Assembly (NCBI RefSeq): GCF_040833955.1 | Contig: NZ_CP162133.1 | Span: forward strand, 248,001 to 312,000 | Reading direction: 5' to 3' | Source: Leptospira sp. WS60.C2 | GTDB taxonomy: Bacteria; Spirochaetota; Leptospiria; Leptospirales; Leptospiraceae | DNA: 64,000 bases | Part shown: positions 20,037 to 29,361 of the stretch, piece after piece | Position numbering within the stretch: the stretch's first letter is position 1 | How the letters are laid out: every line of letters starts with the position of its first letter | Translations under genes and position numbers: made by a program | Notes under the pieces: generated by a model | Databases searched by the model: none | Seen by the model: the letters and a program-made list of their open reading frames with translations, nothing else | What the model was told of the DNA's origin: nothing

Positions 20037-20873
20037 ATGAAACGGATCCGTCGATTTTTCAGTGAAGTGTATTTATACGATGTCCATGGGCTTGCCTCAG
20101 AACTTTCGTTCACCTTTCTTTTGACCCTATTTCCCTTACTCGTCGTGTTTGTGACCCTACTTGGGCTTTTGCAAGATCCAAAAACCATCAATTTGATGAC
20201 GGACCAAATTGGAAAATTTTTACCAGCCCCTATTTTCCAACCCATCGATAAAAGTGTGGAAAACCTAACACGGGTAAAAAGTTACAATGTGATTGCGATC
20301 AGTATTGTCATTTCGTTTGTTTCGAGTCTTACGATCTTTGGAACCATTTCCAAAGCCCTTCGTTTTATATCCAGGGATGAAACTCAAGTTGGGTTTATTG
20401 CTTCGCAGTGGATCAATTTTCGGCTTCTCGTTATCTCTCTTGTTTTACTTATTTTGTATTTTTATCTGACATACGGAATTGTCTCCATTGAACGATTGTT
20501 ATATCGCAATTATCGATTTTCCTTTTTTAGAAACAATCCCTATCTTTCGGTTTCGCTCATCATTTTACCATATTGTATAGGTGTATTTACATTTTATTAT
20601 GCTTATATTACAAAAGCAAAAACCACTTTAAAAGAAAATTTACCAGGAGCCATTTTTGCATCCTTCCTTGTGTTAGGAATGAGTTTTGGATTTCAGTTTT
20701 ATTTAAAGATGAAAAACGTAGGTGTGAACTATTCTTATGCGTACGATTTGATTTCTAAAATGGTAGTGCTCATGTTATATACGTACATCAACTCTACGTT
20801 TTTCATTTGGGGATTTTTATGGAATCAGATACTTTCGGACGATCGCAAAAAAAAATCTCATTCTAAGAAATAA
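20037..20873 (+). CDS. YihY/BrkB family membrane protein
   Basis: A 278-residue inner-membrane protein of the YihY (UPF0761) family, formerly called RNase BN or BrkB-like. It starts with the family segment in which an amphipathic helix precedes LASELSFTFLLTLFPLLV, and has about six membrane helices. The family is thought to be a transporter of unknown substrate; it is not a nuclease. The C-terminus is basic (DDRKKKSHSKK). Its last 16 bases overlap the 3' end of the convergent gene at 20858-21271. Confidence 0.88.
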   Translation: MKRIRRFFSEVYLYDVHGLASELSFTFLLTLFPLLVVFVTLLGLLQDPKTINLMTDQIGKFLPAPIFQPIDKSVENLTRVKSYNVIAISIVISFVSSLTIFGTISKALRFISRDETQVGFIASQWINFRLLVISLVLLILYFYLTYGIVSIERLLYRNYRFSFFRNNPYLSVSLIILPYCIGVFTFYYAYITKAKTTLKENLPGAIFASFLVLGMSFGFQFYLKMKNVGVNYSYAYDLISKMVVLMLYTYINSTFFIWGFLWNQILSDDRKKKSHSKK

Positions 20874-21271
20874 TCAGGTTCTAAGATCCTTGGGCAAAAC
20901 GAGATAATAATTCCAAAATAATGTCTCGCCAAGGAATGGAAAAGCCATTCACCACCAGAGGAGAGAATGTCATCGGCATCTAGGTCTGTGTAGCCTTTTT
21001 TATGGAACAACTGATCGAGACTCCAATTTTCTTCTCCTGGAATCACTTGGACTTTTAGGTGTGCATAAAATTTATTTTCTAGGTGGTGGTAACGAAAGAC
21101 TAAGGCTCTTCCACCTAACGGATTTCGTATGGTGAACGTTAACCAGGACGGGAAATCATTTTCTGGTTCGGAGCTTAGGTGGTATAACTCCCAACCAATG
21201 TCTTTTGCATTTCCAAAGAATTCTTGGAAGCTGGAAGTAAAAGCAGATTGGTATTCGGCGGTAATTCCCAT
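20858..21271 (-). CDS. Hypothetical protein (137 aa)
   Basis: A soluble protein with no signal peptide or membrane segment and no family I recognise. It has an aromatic-rich pattern (WLTFTIRNPLGGRALVFRY, then HLENKFYAHLKVQV) that looks like an antiparallel beta sheet followed by helices. It is convergent with yihY and the two stop codons overlap by 16 bases. The upstream 162-base gap separates it from the divergent gene at 21434. Confidence 0.6.
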   Translation of the reverse strand: MGITAEYQSAFTSSFQEFFGNAKDIGWELYHLSSEPENDFPSWLTFTIRNPLGGRALVFRYHHLENKFYAHLKVQVIPGEENWSLDQLFHKKGYTDLDADDILSSGGEWLFHSLARHYFGIIISFCPRILEPDYFLE

Positions 21272-21398
21272 TCTTTTTTAATTCATTTTACAAACCCATT
21301 TTTAGGCAAACTCTATCTCTTTTTTTTGTCTTTTGAGTTGTTTTCAGTGGATTCATTTTTAATCAAACAAAAACAAATTCAGGTTTCCTAAACAACCG

Positions 21399-21437
21399 AT
21401 GTCCTTATCATGGGAACTCGAGGTTCGTAAGTTATGA
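21399..21437 (+). other. Possible 12-codon leader peptide frame
   Basis: A short frame, MSLSWELEVRKL, ends with TGA overlapping the ATG of the acidic gene at 21434 (ATGA junction). The overlap could couple translation. It is too short to judge by sequence, and no leader-type amino-acid run is visible, so confidence is low. Confidence 0.2.
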
Positions 21438-21874
21438 TCGAAACCATCAACATCAATTGGCCAAGTGGAGCCATCGACCCTACCATTCATTGTCCTGCCT
21501 GTGGTAGTATGGTCTTAAGTCCTCTAGAAGAAGAGGGACCAGGATGTCACCATGTTCAGTTTATCATCGATAGTGAATCGGGTGAATTCAATTATATCAC
21601 AGAATCCTTTGATGAAATTTTGAAAGAATTTCGAAAACCTGATGTAGAAGAATTTGATGAATGGGATGCAACAGAAGTTTTCCTTGAGGAAGCAGAATCG
21701 AATACATTTTATGTAATGAATCTCATTCTGCCAAGTAACGTTTCCATTGAAGATGAGCCTGTTTGTTTGCGCATTGGATACGAATTATTTTTTACAGAAG
21801 ACCAAGAAGAATTATATGAAGAATTGGAACGAAGACATGACGAGGAGGGGTTACATGACCATAGTCAAAACTAA
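21434..21874 (+). CDS. Acidic hypothetical protein with CPACG knuckle
   Basis: A 146-residue strongly acidic protein. The N-terminus has HCPACGSMV followed by GPGCHHVQF, which could bind a metal through three cysteines and histidines. The rest is Glu/Asp-rich with no membrane segment. A 12-codon frame (21399-21437) ends in an ATGA overlap with this start and may couple translation. Its last 20 bases overlap the downstream lipoprotein gene. Function unknown. Confidence 0.65.
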   Translation: MIETININWPSGAIDPTIHCPACGSMVLSPLEEEGPGCHHVQFIIDSESGEFNYITESFDEILKEFRKPDVEEFDEWDATEVFLEEAESNTFYVMNLILPSNVSIEDEPVCLRIGYELFFTEDQEELYEELERRHDEEGLHDHSQN

Positions 21875-22433
21875 AACAAAAATCCAAATAGTATCGGGGA
21901 TGCTTTTGACATTTCTTATGTTGTCAAATTGTATCATCAGCTACAAAGATTACACAAAAATTTTACCACTTCCATCAGAAGAAAAAACTTCAGACACAAA
22001 TTTTGTGTATGTTCTGCCAACGTTTCCTCAATTGAATTTAGGTGGGAGAGAAGCTTTAAAAAATTACTTCGAGAACAAAACAAGATTCAAAAAAACGGTA
22101 GAAGGTATTGATGTACCTAAGGTTGGTTACTTGGTAAATGTGAAAGTAAACTACCGATCTCCAACTCCAGTTGCGACTGCTTTTTTGGGAATCTCAACAC
22201 TCACCGCAACTCTTCTTCCCGCATGGTCAACTCAAGATGGTTATGATGTGCAGTACATTCTTTATAAAGATGGTAAGAAAGTGGGAACGTATGAGTATCA
22301 TATCTTCCGTAATTATGCACAGTGGATTCTCTTTATCCCGATCTCTTGGTACAATTTTGAAACTGCAACTGAAAAAGAAGTGTTTGAGCGTATGACCTTA
22401 CAATTCTTTCAGGATGCAAAAGAACATTTTTAA
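21855..22433 (+). CDS. Predicted lipoprotein (192 aa)
   Basis: The ATG at 21855 is chosen because GGAGGGG lies 4 bases upstream; a longer frame exists but would skip this site and lose the signal peptide. The N-terminus MTIVKTKTK is followed by a hydrophobic core ending FLMLSNC, a lipobox with Cys at about residue 26. The mature part has a beta-rich region around 95-150 and no recognised domain. It is translationally overlapped with the acidic gene upstream. Confidence 0.7.
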   Translation: MTIVKTKTKIQIVSGMLLTFLMLSNCIISYKDYTKILPLPSEEKTSDTNFVYVLPTFPQLNLGGREALKNYFENKTRFKKTVEGIDVPKVGYLVNVKVNYRSPTPVATAFLGISTLTATLLPAWSTQDGYDVQYILYKDGKKVGTYEYHIFRNYAQWILFIPISWYNFETATEKEVFERMTLQFFQDAKEHF

Positions 22434-22438
22434 GTCTT

Positions 22439-23410
22439 TTGGAACCAACATTTCAAATATTCCATGATTTTGTTTGGGGCTTTTGGCCTGGCGTTATTGT
22501 GGTGTTTGGAGTGGGTTTTTTTGTTGGATACTTAGCCTCCTTCCTGGGATTGGGAGGAGGTTTTATCTATACTCCCTTTTTTCATAGTTTCTTTCATTTA
22601 ACGGCCGTTCAAGCAGTTGCTGTGTCTTTAGCACAGATGCCTGTTTCTGCTTTATCTGGTTTATACGTTTATTTTAAAAATGACAAAATCCGCTGGAAAC
22701 AAGGATTTTTGTTACTTGCCACCTCGATTCCATCAGCACAATACACTGCTTATGCGTTTGGAAGGTTTGAAGAGACAACTCTCGGTAAACAACTGTATTA
22801 TGGAATTCCATTATCTGAATTTGTGTATCTGATTGTATTTACGTTCTTTTTAGGAATCCTTGCTGTTTATAATTTGATTGCAGCGTTAAAAAAACGAAAA
22901 AAATACTACGATTCAATCCAACAAAACACATTGGATTTGGCTGTCTCAAATAATACATCCAAACATCAATCCTCCCAAGCTTCAAACACAACCCAAACCT
23001 CATCATATCAAACAAAGGAAGATTCTTTCCTTTTGTCCCGTCGTTCGATATTGATTGTCCTTCTTGTGGGTGTATTTTTTGGAATGTTCTCGTCTTTGTT
23101 TGGAATTGGAGGAGGATTTTTAGCAGTTCCATTATTTGTTTATTATTTTCGAATGAGCCCTGTAGAAGCTGTTGCTACATCCTTTCTTGGTATCTTCTTA
23201 ACTTCGTTTGGAACAACGCTTCAATTCCTTCTTCTCGGAAAATTACATTGGGAGCTCGCTCTTGTTGGTAGTTTTGGCGGAATTTTTGGTGCAAGGATTG
23301 GCTCTTTGAAGGCAGTGAGTGCCAAACCATATACCATTTTACTCGTCACTTCCCTCTTTCAATTTTTGGTTGTGGTCTGGTATCTCGTTGGAAAACTTCC
23401 CAAATTTTAA
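22439..23410 (+). CDS. TSUP family (TauE/SafE) membrane exporter
   Basis: A 323-residue membrane protein of the TSUP family, which moves sulfite, sulfoacetate or other organic anions. It shows the two family repeats, each with a Gly-rich signature: FLGLGGGFIYTPFF at about residues 36-49 and FGIGGGFLAVPLF in the second half. About eight membrane helices are visible. A Ser/Thr/Gln-rich hydrophilic linker (about 165-195) joins the halves. The assumed start is TTG at 22439 without a clear ribosome site, so the true start is uncertain. It follows the lipoprotein by 5 bases. Confidence 0.85.
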   Translation: MEPTFQIFHDFVWGFWPGVIVVFGVGFFVGYLASFLGLGGGFIYTPFFHSFFHLTAVQAVAVSLAQMPVSALSGLYVYFKNDKIRWKQGFLLLATSIPSAQYTAYAFGRFEETTLGKQLYYGIPLSEFVYLIVFTFFLGILAVYNLIAALKKRKKYYDSIQQNTLDLAVSNNTSKHQSSQASNTTQTSSYQTKEDSFLLSRRSILIVLLVGVFFGMFSSLFGIGGGFLAVPLFVYYFRMSPVEAVATSFLGIFLTSFGTTLQFLLLGKLHWELALVGSFGGIFGARIGSLKAVSAKPYTILLVTSLFQFLVVVWYLVGKLPKF

Positions 23411-23466
23411 AGAATAAAACTCGTTGCAATCTTTTGCCGATCGTCTAAATTGGGTAACCTAAAAAC

Positions 23467-24273
23467 ATGAGACCAAGTTTTCCAGAAGCGCAGCTGATTG
23501 ACACACCGAATGGAAAAGCACCCAAGTTGTACAGTTGTGCTGAATGTCGTAACGGTGCAGGTTTGGATTTTTCTTTTTCGATGGCCTTCCAACCTATCAT
23601 AGATTATCACCAAAAGAAAATTTATTCTCATGAAGCTTTGGTTCGAGGTACACAAGGGGAATCGGCATATTCCATTCTTTCTAAGGTAAACCAATCGAAT
23701 CGTTATCAATTTGATCAGTCTTGTAGAATCAAAGCAATCCAACTCGCAAGCCAGATCCAAATTCCAGCGTTACTCAATATTAACTTTTTACCTAATGCTG
23801 TTTATCAACCAGAGACTTGTATTCGTACCACTTTAGAAGCAAGTAGAGAATACAATTTCCCCCTAAACCGATTGGTGTTTGAACTCACCGAAGGGGAAGA
23901 AGTTCAAGATCACAACCACATCGTTAATATTTTTAAAGCATACCAAAAATATGGATTTTTAACTGCGATTGATGATTTTGGTTCTGGTTATTCTGGGTTG
24001 AATTTACTTGCGAAGTTCCAACCTGACCTCATCAAATTGGATATGGAACTCATTCGAAACATTCATCTAAATACAGTCGCAAGAAAACTGACAAAGGCAA
24101 TTGCAGACGTATGCAATGATATTGGCATTGCTGTCATTGCAGAAGGTGTAGAGACTGTGGAAGAACTCAAGGTCCTTGTTGATATGGGAATCAATCTTTA
24201 CCAAGGGTATCTTTTTTCCAAACCAGCGTTTGAATCTGCTGGAGAGGTCAATTTCCCAAATCTGACTGTTTGA
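23467..24273 (+). CDS. EAL-domain c-di-GMP phosphodiesterase, stand-alone
   Basis: A cytosolic 268-residue protein made almost entirely of one EAL domain. All the catalytic signatures are present: EALVRG, the NINF segment, ELTEGEE, DDFGSGYSGL, KLDMELI and AEGVE. It should hydrolyse c-di-GMP to pGpG. A short N-terminal stretch of about 45 residues has a CAEC pair but no sensor domain is recognisable. It has its own 56-base upstream gap and is convergent with the Acg-like gene. Confidence 0.9.
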   Translation: MRPSFPEAQLIDTPNGKAPKLYSCAECRNGAGLDFSFSMAFQPIIDYHQKKIYSHEALVRGTQGESAYSILSKVNQSNRYQFDQSCRIKAIQLASQIQIPALLNINFLPNAVYQPETCIRTTLEASREYNFPLNRLVFELTEGEEVQDHNHIVNIFKAYQKYGFLTAIDDFGSGYSGLNLLAKFQPDLIKLDMELIRNIHLNTVARKLTKAIADVCNDIGIAVIAEGVETVEELKVLVDMGINLYQGYLFSKPAFESAGEVNFPNLTV

Positions 24274-24294
24274 TTTTTATACTATATCCAAAAA

Positions 24295-25485
24295 TCATTT
24301 ATCCATCAGGAAACTTTTGAGATCCCTTCTGAGCGAATCAAACTGGTAATCACTTCTACCAAGCCGTGCAATCAATTGGATTTCTTGGTTTGGTTTTAGT
24401 TTTAAGATCTCCTTTAATTGTTTTGTATACACTCTACTTTCTGGATAATCTTCAACTGCTTGGTTCATCGTGTGAAAGGCAATCTGTTTAACTGCGCAAG
24501 ACAAACTATAACGCATAAAGTCTCTACCCGTTTGGATCCAAGTGGTTTCATCATCTTTCCCTTCCGAAATAAAGAATACAAGTGCTTTAGAAGAATAAAC
24601 TTGAGAACGAAACATTTCAATTCCTGCTTTTTTAGAATCTTCTGAATGCCAAGACTCTTTCGATAAGTCCACAAAGAATTTTTTAGCAAACCAAAGTTTG
24701 ATTCCAGAAAGTCCATTGCCTTCCAATGTTAAACCATCTCGATTGGTATACATAGATTCTTCCGTCAAACGAAACCATTTCCGATTGAGTTCGTTGGAAA
24801 CATAACGATTGGTCTCCATCGCAAAAGCATCATCTAATACTGGTAAGATTTCGTTTAGTGTCATTGGATCATTTGTCCATTGGATGGTTTGGTGGAAAGG
24901 TTTTCCTAAGGATTGGATTCCTTCGAGCTCTTCCTGATTTAGAAGTTCACCAGTATAAACGGATCGATTCATTCTTCTTTGGCGCACACCTGAGAATAAA
25001 AAATCATGTACACATTTAGTTTTGGGTTGGATAGAGACTTTTGCAATTGGTGTTTTAGAGAAGGTATTTTTGGTCGGTTTTCCATTGGGAAACAATTTGA
25101 TCGTTGTATCAAACATGAGAGAATCTGCTGTTAGGTGGCATAATTCTAAAAAACAACCCTGAGTATGGTAGAATTGCCGGTTGATGGGATCAATTTCAGT
25201 CAATTGTTTGTCTCCATCACCATAGAGTAAAAATTCACGATTTGATACTTTTTGAAATTTCCATGGTTGTGAATTGTGAGAGTTCGGTGCAAGGATTGCG
25301 GTCAGTAGAATTTGATCGATCGGTTCTGTATATCCCAAGGATTCTGCATAGGCAATTGGATTTTCCCTGTGCTGTTTGTTCTCTTTTTCGCCAAAAGCAT
25401 AAAGGATTTTTTGCAGGGAAGCGATTGAAACTAGGCCTCCGATTGCTAAACTTTTTTTTAAAAAACTTTCTCTGCTGAGTTTCAT
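24295..25485 (-). CDS. Acg/nitroreductase-like FMN-binding oxidoreductase, exported
   Basis: A 396-residue protein with a signal-like N-terminus (MKLSRESFLKKSLAIGGLVS). It lacks a twin arginine (SRESFLKK), so a Sec or atypical route is likely. The family segment LAPNSHNSQPWKF (about residues 65-77) is characteristic of the Acg/nitroreductase-like group, which binds flavin. The ATG at 25483-25485 has AGGA about 6 bases upstream. A longer frame to 25557 would run across the divergent DsbA-family start and is not preferred. The natural substrate is unknown. Confidence 0.82.
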   Translation of the reverse strand: MKLSRESFLKKSLAIGGLVSIASLQKILYAFGEKENKQHRENPIAYAESLGYTEPIDQILLTAILAPNSHNSQPWKFQKVSNREFLLYGDGDKQLTEIDPINRQFYHTQGCFLELCHLTADSLMFDTTIKLFPNGKPTKNTFSKTPIAKVSIQPKTKCVHDFLFSGVRQRRMNRSVYTGELLNQEELEGIQSLGKPFHQTIQWTNDPMTLNEILPVLDDAFAMETNRYVSNELNRKWFRLTEESMYTNRDGLTLEGNGLSGIKLWFAKKFFVDLSKESWHSEDSKKAGIEMFRSQVYSSKALVFFISEGKDDETTWIQTGRDFMRYSLSCAVKQIAFHTMNQAVEDYPESRVYTKQLKEILKLKPNQEIQLIARLGRSDYQFDSLRRDLKSFLMDK

Positions 25486-25538
25486 CTTTTTCCTGGATAT
25501 AGAATCATTTCCCATATTGAATCGGAGTCTAATCCACA

Positions 25539-26213
25539 ATGTCAACCAACTCTCCACTATTTCCCATTGATATCGTTTCCGATGTAGCCTGTCCTTGGTG
25601 TTATGTAGGTAAAAAGAAATTAGAAAAAGCCCTCCAGATTGTGGGAAATAACATTACTCCTGAAGTTCGCTGGAGACCATTCCAATTGTCACCCGAGATT
25701 CCTGAAGAAGGGATCGATTATAAGTTACACCTAACACAAAAATTTGGTAGTTTGGATCGATTAGATGGTGCATGGCAACGATTGTCTGAAATAGGAAAGG
25801 ATGTCGGAATCAATTTTCAATTTCAAAACATTCCTAAGGCGACAAACACTCTTGTTTTACATGCACTTGTAGCGGCACTTCCTACATTGGAAGCCCAACA
25901 GGATTTGGTAGAGAGATTCTTTTCTGCTAACTTTTCAGACGCATTGGATTTAACCGATAAGGAAGTGGTATGGAAAGTAGCAGAACCTGTTTATAAGGAT
26001 CGAAATCTATTTGATACTGTATATGGTGACACAAATTTGAAACGAGAACTTCAACAAGAAATCCAATATTACCACCAAAATGGAATTAGTGGGGTTCCTT
26101 ATTTTATCATCGGTGGAAAATATGCAGTCAGTGGAGCTCAGGATACGTCTGTGTTTGTAGAAGTAATTGAAACAGTCTTAAAAGAACAAGAATCAGAAAA
26201 TAAAGGTCAATAA
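25539..26213 (+). CDS. DsbA-family oxidoreductase (FrnE-like)
   Basis: A cytoplasmic 224-residue thioredoxin-fold protein of the FrnE/DsbA group. It begins with IDIVSDVACPWCYVGKKKL, giving the active-site CPWC at about residues 18-21. The later GVPYFIIGGKYAVSGAQ segment contains the cis-proline loop. It should catalyse dithiol/disulfide exchange, or, as in some relatives, glutathione-linked isomerisation. It is divergent from the exported Acg-like gene, and the two may share a redox role. The RND pump follows after 61 bases with its own putative operator. Confidence 0.88.
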   Translation: MSTNSPLFPIDIVSDVACPWCYVGKKKLEKALQIVGNNITPEVRWRPFQLSPEIPEEGIDYKLHLTQKFGSLDRLDGAWQRLSEIGKDVGINFQFQNIPKATNTLVLHALVAALPTLEAQQDLVERFFSANFSDALDLTDKEVVWKVAEPVYKDRNLFDTVYGDTNLKRELQQEIQYYHQNGISGVPYFIIGGKYAVSGAQDTSVFVEVIETVLKEQESENKGQ

Positions 26214-26227
26214 ATTTTCCAAAAATC

Positions 26228-26243
26228 TTGACTCCCTGGTCAA
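26228..26243. promoter_or_regulatory. Palindromic putative operator upstream of RND gene
   Basis: The sequence TTGACTCCCTGGTCAA is an inverted repeat (TTGAC / GTCAA) centred about 40 bases before the pump ATG, with an A/T-rich TATATA candidate -10 at 26261-26266. Its shape resembles TetR-type operators that control efflux pumps. No repressor gene is adjacent, so the regulator would act in trans. This is inferred from sequence symmetry alone. Confidence 0.4.
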
Positions 26244-26274
26244 TATTTTTGTTTGATTTATATATAGTCATCAT

Positions 26275-29200
26275 ATGAGAAAAGTAATCCATTTTTTTGT
26301 ATATAAACCTCTCGTGGCAAACCTCGTATTTGCTTTTTTGTTTCTGGCAGGGCTCATTTCGGTTCTTTCCATGAAGCGGGAAGCATTCCCGCGGGTTAAC
26401 TTTCGCCAAGTTCGAGTGCTCACAGTGTATCCTGGTGCAAGCCCTGTGGATGTTGAAAAAAAAGTAACCATACCCATCGAAGAGAAGTTACGCGAAGTGG
26501 AAGGTTTGGATTCTGTTCGTTCTATCTCGAGAAACTCTGAATCCGATATCAGTATTAAAATTGATCTAGAACATAACAATCCTGACGCAGTCGTAAATGA
26601 CATTCGTCGGGCGGTAGATCGGGTTACGAATTTGCCTACCCAAGTCAAGGATCGTCCGATTGTCACCGAACAAAAAAGTTCTAACTTCCCTGTCCTTGAA
26701 TTCGCAATTCATGGCGCAATGGATGAAATGGAATTACAAGAGATGGGTCGTTTCATCGAAGACGAAATGCGAAAAGTGTCTGGTGTTTCACGGGTAGATG
26801 CTTTTGGGAAAAGAAAGGAAGAGTGGCGAATTCGTGTCGATCCAGAATTAAAGAAACGATACACAATCGGTTTTGCTGATATCATCAATGCCATTTCTAA
26901 GCGTAATATTAGTGTTCCCGCTGGATCGTTTTTGAGACCCATTACTCAAGACATTCGTGTGACGGGAGAGATCAGTGAAATTAATGATATTAAAAATATT
27001 CCCATACGCTCCAATGAAACCGGGAACACAATTTTATTGTCCCAGGTTGCCAATGTAAAGGATACTTACGAAAGACCTCGTGTGTTAGCTGTAGTGAATG
27101 GAGAACCTGCCTATGTCCTCCAAATCATTAAAAAAGATAGTGCTGATATCATTCGCACAGTTCAGGCAGTCGAAGATAGAATTGAAGAATTAAAAAAACA
27201 AATTCCAGCTAACATAAAGTTCACACAACTAAACAATGAGGGAACCAGAGCATTAAAACGTTTGGATGTAGTGATCACAAATTCCCTTCAAGGTTTATTT
27301 TTAGTAGTGGTTGTGCTCATTTTATTTTTCAGTTTTAAAGATTCACTTTTAACAAGTTTATCTTTACCACTTACACTATTTGCAACAACGATTGCTTTCC
27401 CGATTTTTGATGTTTCCTTTAACTTAATTTCTATGTTAGGGATCATTATCTCATTAGGGATGTTAGTTGATAACAGTATTATTATTTCTGAAAATATTTA
27501 TAAGTATCGCTCAAAAAATTTTGAATCGCGAGAAGCTGCTGTACTTGGTGCAAGCGAATTGTTTGTTCCCATCATTGGATCCTATCTGACTACTGTTGCT
27601 GCGTTTTTACCAATGGCTTTTATGTCAGGGATTATGGGTAAGTTCATTTGGCAGATTCCATTTATGGTGATTGTGGCCCTTACTTTATCCTTATTTGAAT
27701 CCTTTTTGTTGTTACCAGTTCGGTATGCTCAATTCACATCCAATGAACCAAAAAATCGATCCAAATATCGAGAACGGGTTCGATCTATATTGGAAAACGG
27801 ATTTGAATCATTAAAAGCAAAGTTCACTCGGTTTATAACGAAAGTTGTAATGAGGCCTTTCCTCGCATTAGGATGCATTCTCATCGTCTTTTTATCTTCT
27901 TGTGGTCTGGTTGGCCTCATGAATTTTAATCTCTTTCCGAAAGAAGGGATTGATTATGTTCTCGTTCGAGCAGAATTTCCTCCTGATTTTTCGGCGCAGG
28001 AAACCGCAAAACAGCTGCAATACTTCCAACCGATCTTAGATAAGATTCCAAAAGAAGAAGTACAGAGTATTATCTTAAAAATTGGAATCCAACAAACCGA
28101 CCCAACAGATCCACTCACTCGGATTGGAGAACAATTGGGAATGGCGCAAATCATATTGGTGCCTGAGACAGAACGAAAACGGACCGCTCAAGAAATATTT
28201 GGAGAACTGGAACCAGATTTGAAGAAATTACCAAATGCCATTTCGGTGATGGTAGACTTGGTTGTGAATGGACCTCCTATTGGAGCTGCGGTGACGGTTG
28301 CCATTGAAGGACGAGACTACAAAACCCTGAAACAGATTTCTAACGAAATGCAAGACTTCCTTCGCAAAGAAAAAGGGGTGATCAACATCAATGATGATTA
28401 CAAACCTGGTCGTGAAGAAATTCAAATCCGTGTGAAGGATACGGCATCCGCCATCACGGGTATAGACACAGAAATCACAGCTTATTATGTTCGCACGGCC
28501 ATGGAAGGAATTGAAGCTTCGAATTTACGGAAAGGTAAGGACGAGGTAAGAATCATCATTCAAAATGATGATCGTTTCCGAGATGGGGTTGAAGATTTAG
28601 ATTCCATTCGAATTTCAAATAAATTTGGTCTCCTAACACCGATTACTGCGGTCACAACTAAAACAACTGTCCAAGGCATTGAAGCATTGTACCACAACGA
28701 TTATGAAAAAGCCATAACAGTGCTTGCCGATGTGAATGAAGCGGTTACGAGTTCTTCTATTGTGAATGGCAAAATCGTAGATGAGTTTGGGAATATTGGA
28801 AAAAAATATCCGGGTTATAAAATTAAATTTCGAGGGGAACAGGAAGAAACTGAGAAATCCATGATCTCCCTTTTGGTGGCAGGGGTTTTAGCATTTTTTG
28901 GAATATTTGCAATCCTTGCGATCATATTTAATAGTATTAAAAAACCAATTTTAATCCTTCTTTCCATTCCTTTGGGATTTGTTGGTGTTGTCTTTGGATT
29001 TTTGATTTCCGGAAAGGCATTGAGTTTTCTTGCGATGATAGGGATCATCGGACTTGCTGGAGTGATTGTGAACGCCTCGATTGTATTAGTTGATACAATT
29101 GAAGAATTTCAGTCGAAAGGTGAAGGCCTTTTGCAATCGCTCATCACCGCATCTTCTGAACGATTCCGACCTATCCTTGTGACAACCATGACTACGATGG

Positions 29201-29361
29201 CGGGAATGATTCCTACGGCATATGCCATTGGAGGATCAGATCCACTTCTCATTCCCATGACACTGTCTCTTGCCTGGGGACTGGGATTTGGAACCTTCGG
29301 GTCTCTTATCTTTATCCCAGCTAGTTTCTCAGCCTATTATAAGCTGAGAAAACGAGTTTAG
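26275..29361 (+). CDS. RND-family efflux permease (AcrB/HAE-like)
   Basis: A 1028-residue inner-membrane proton-driven pump with the duplicated RND layout: one helix, a large periplasmic loop, a helix bundle, then a second periplasmic loop and bundle. In helix 4 the acidic pair is GMLVDNS, so only the first of the usual two Asp residues remains. In helix 10 the usual Lys region reads VIVNASIVLVD. This proton-relay pattern differs from AcrB and is shared by other RND subfamilies. No membrane-fusion protein or outer-membrane channel gene is adjacent. It overlaps the DUF2804 gene by 4 bases at its end. Substrate unknown. Confidence 0.92.
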   Translation: MRKVIHFFVYKPLVANLVFAFLFLAGLISVLSMKREAFPRVNFRQVRVLTVYPGASPVDVEKKVTIPIEEKLREVEGLDSVRSISRNSESDISIKIDLEHNNPDAVVNDIRRAVDRVTNLPTQVKDRPIVTEQKSSNFPVLEFAIHGAMDEMELQEMGRFIEDEMRKVSGVSRVDAFGKRKEEWRIRVDPELKKRYTIGFADIINAISKRNISVPAGSFLRPITQDIRVTGEISEINDIKNIPIRSNETGNTILLSQVANVKDTYERPRVLAVVNGEPAYVLQIIKKDSADIIRTVQAVEDRIEELKKQIPANIKFTQLNNEGTRALKRLDVVITNSLQGLFLVVVVLILFFSFKDSLLTSLSLPLTLFATTIAFPIFDVSFNLISMLGIIISLGMLVDNSIIISENIYKYRSKNFESREAAVLGASELFVPIIGSYLTTVAAFLPMAFMSGIMGKFIWQIPFMVIVALTLSLFESFLLLPVRYAQFTSNEPKNRSKYRERVRSILENGFESLKAKFTRFITKVVMRPFLALGCILIVFLSSCGLVGLMNFNLFPKEGIDYVLVRAEFPPDFSAQETAKQLQYFQPILDKIPKEEVQSIILKIGIQQTDPTDPLTRIGEQLGMAQIILVPETERKRTAQEIFGELEPDLKKLPNAISVMVDLVVNGPPIGAAVTVAIEGRDYKTLKQISNEMQDFLRKEKGVININDDYKPGREEIQIRVKDTASAITGIDTEITAYYVRTAMEGIEASNLRKGKDEVRIIIQNDDRFRDGVEDLDSIRISNKFGLLTPITAVTTKTTVQGIEALYHNDYEKAITVLADVNEAVTSSSIVNGKIVDEFGNIGKKYPGYKIKFRGEQEETEKSMISLLVAGVLAFFGIFAILAIIFNSIKKPILILLSIPLGFVGVVFGFLISGKALSFLAMIGIIGLAGVIVNASIVLVDTIEEFQSKGEGLLQSLITASSERFRPILVTTMTTMAGMIPTAYAIGGSDPLLIPMTLSLAWGLGFGTFGSLIFIPASFSAYYKLRKRV

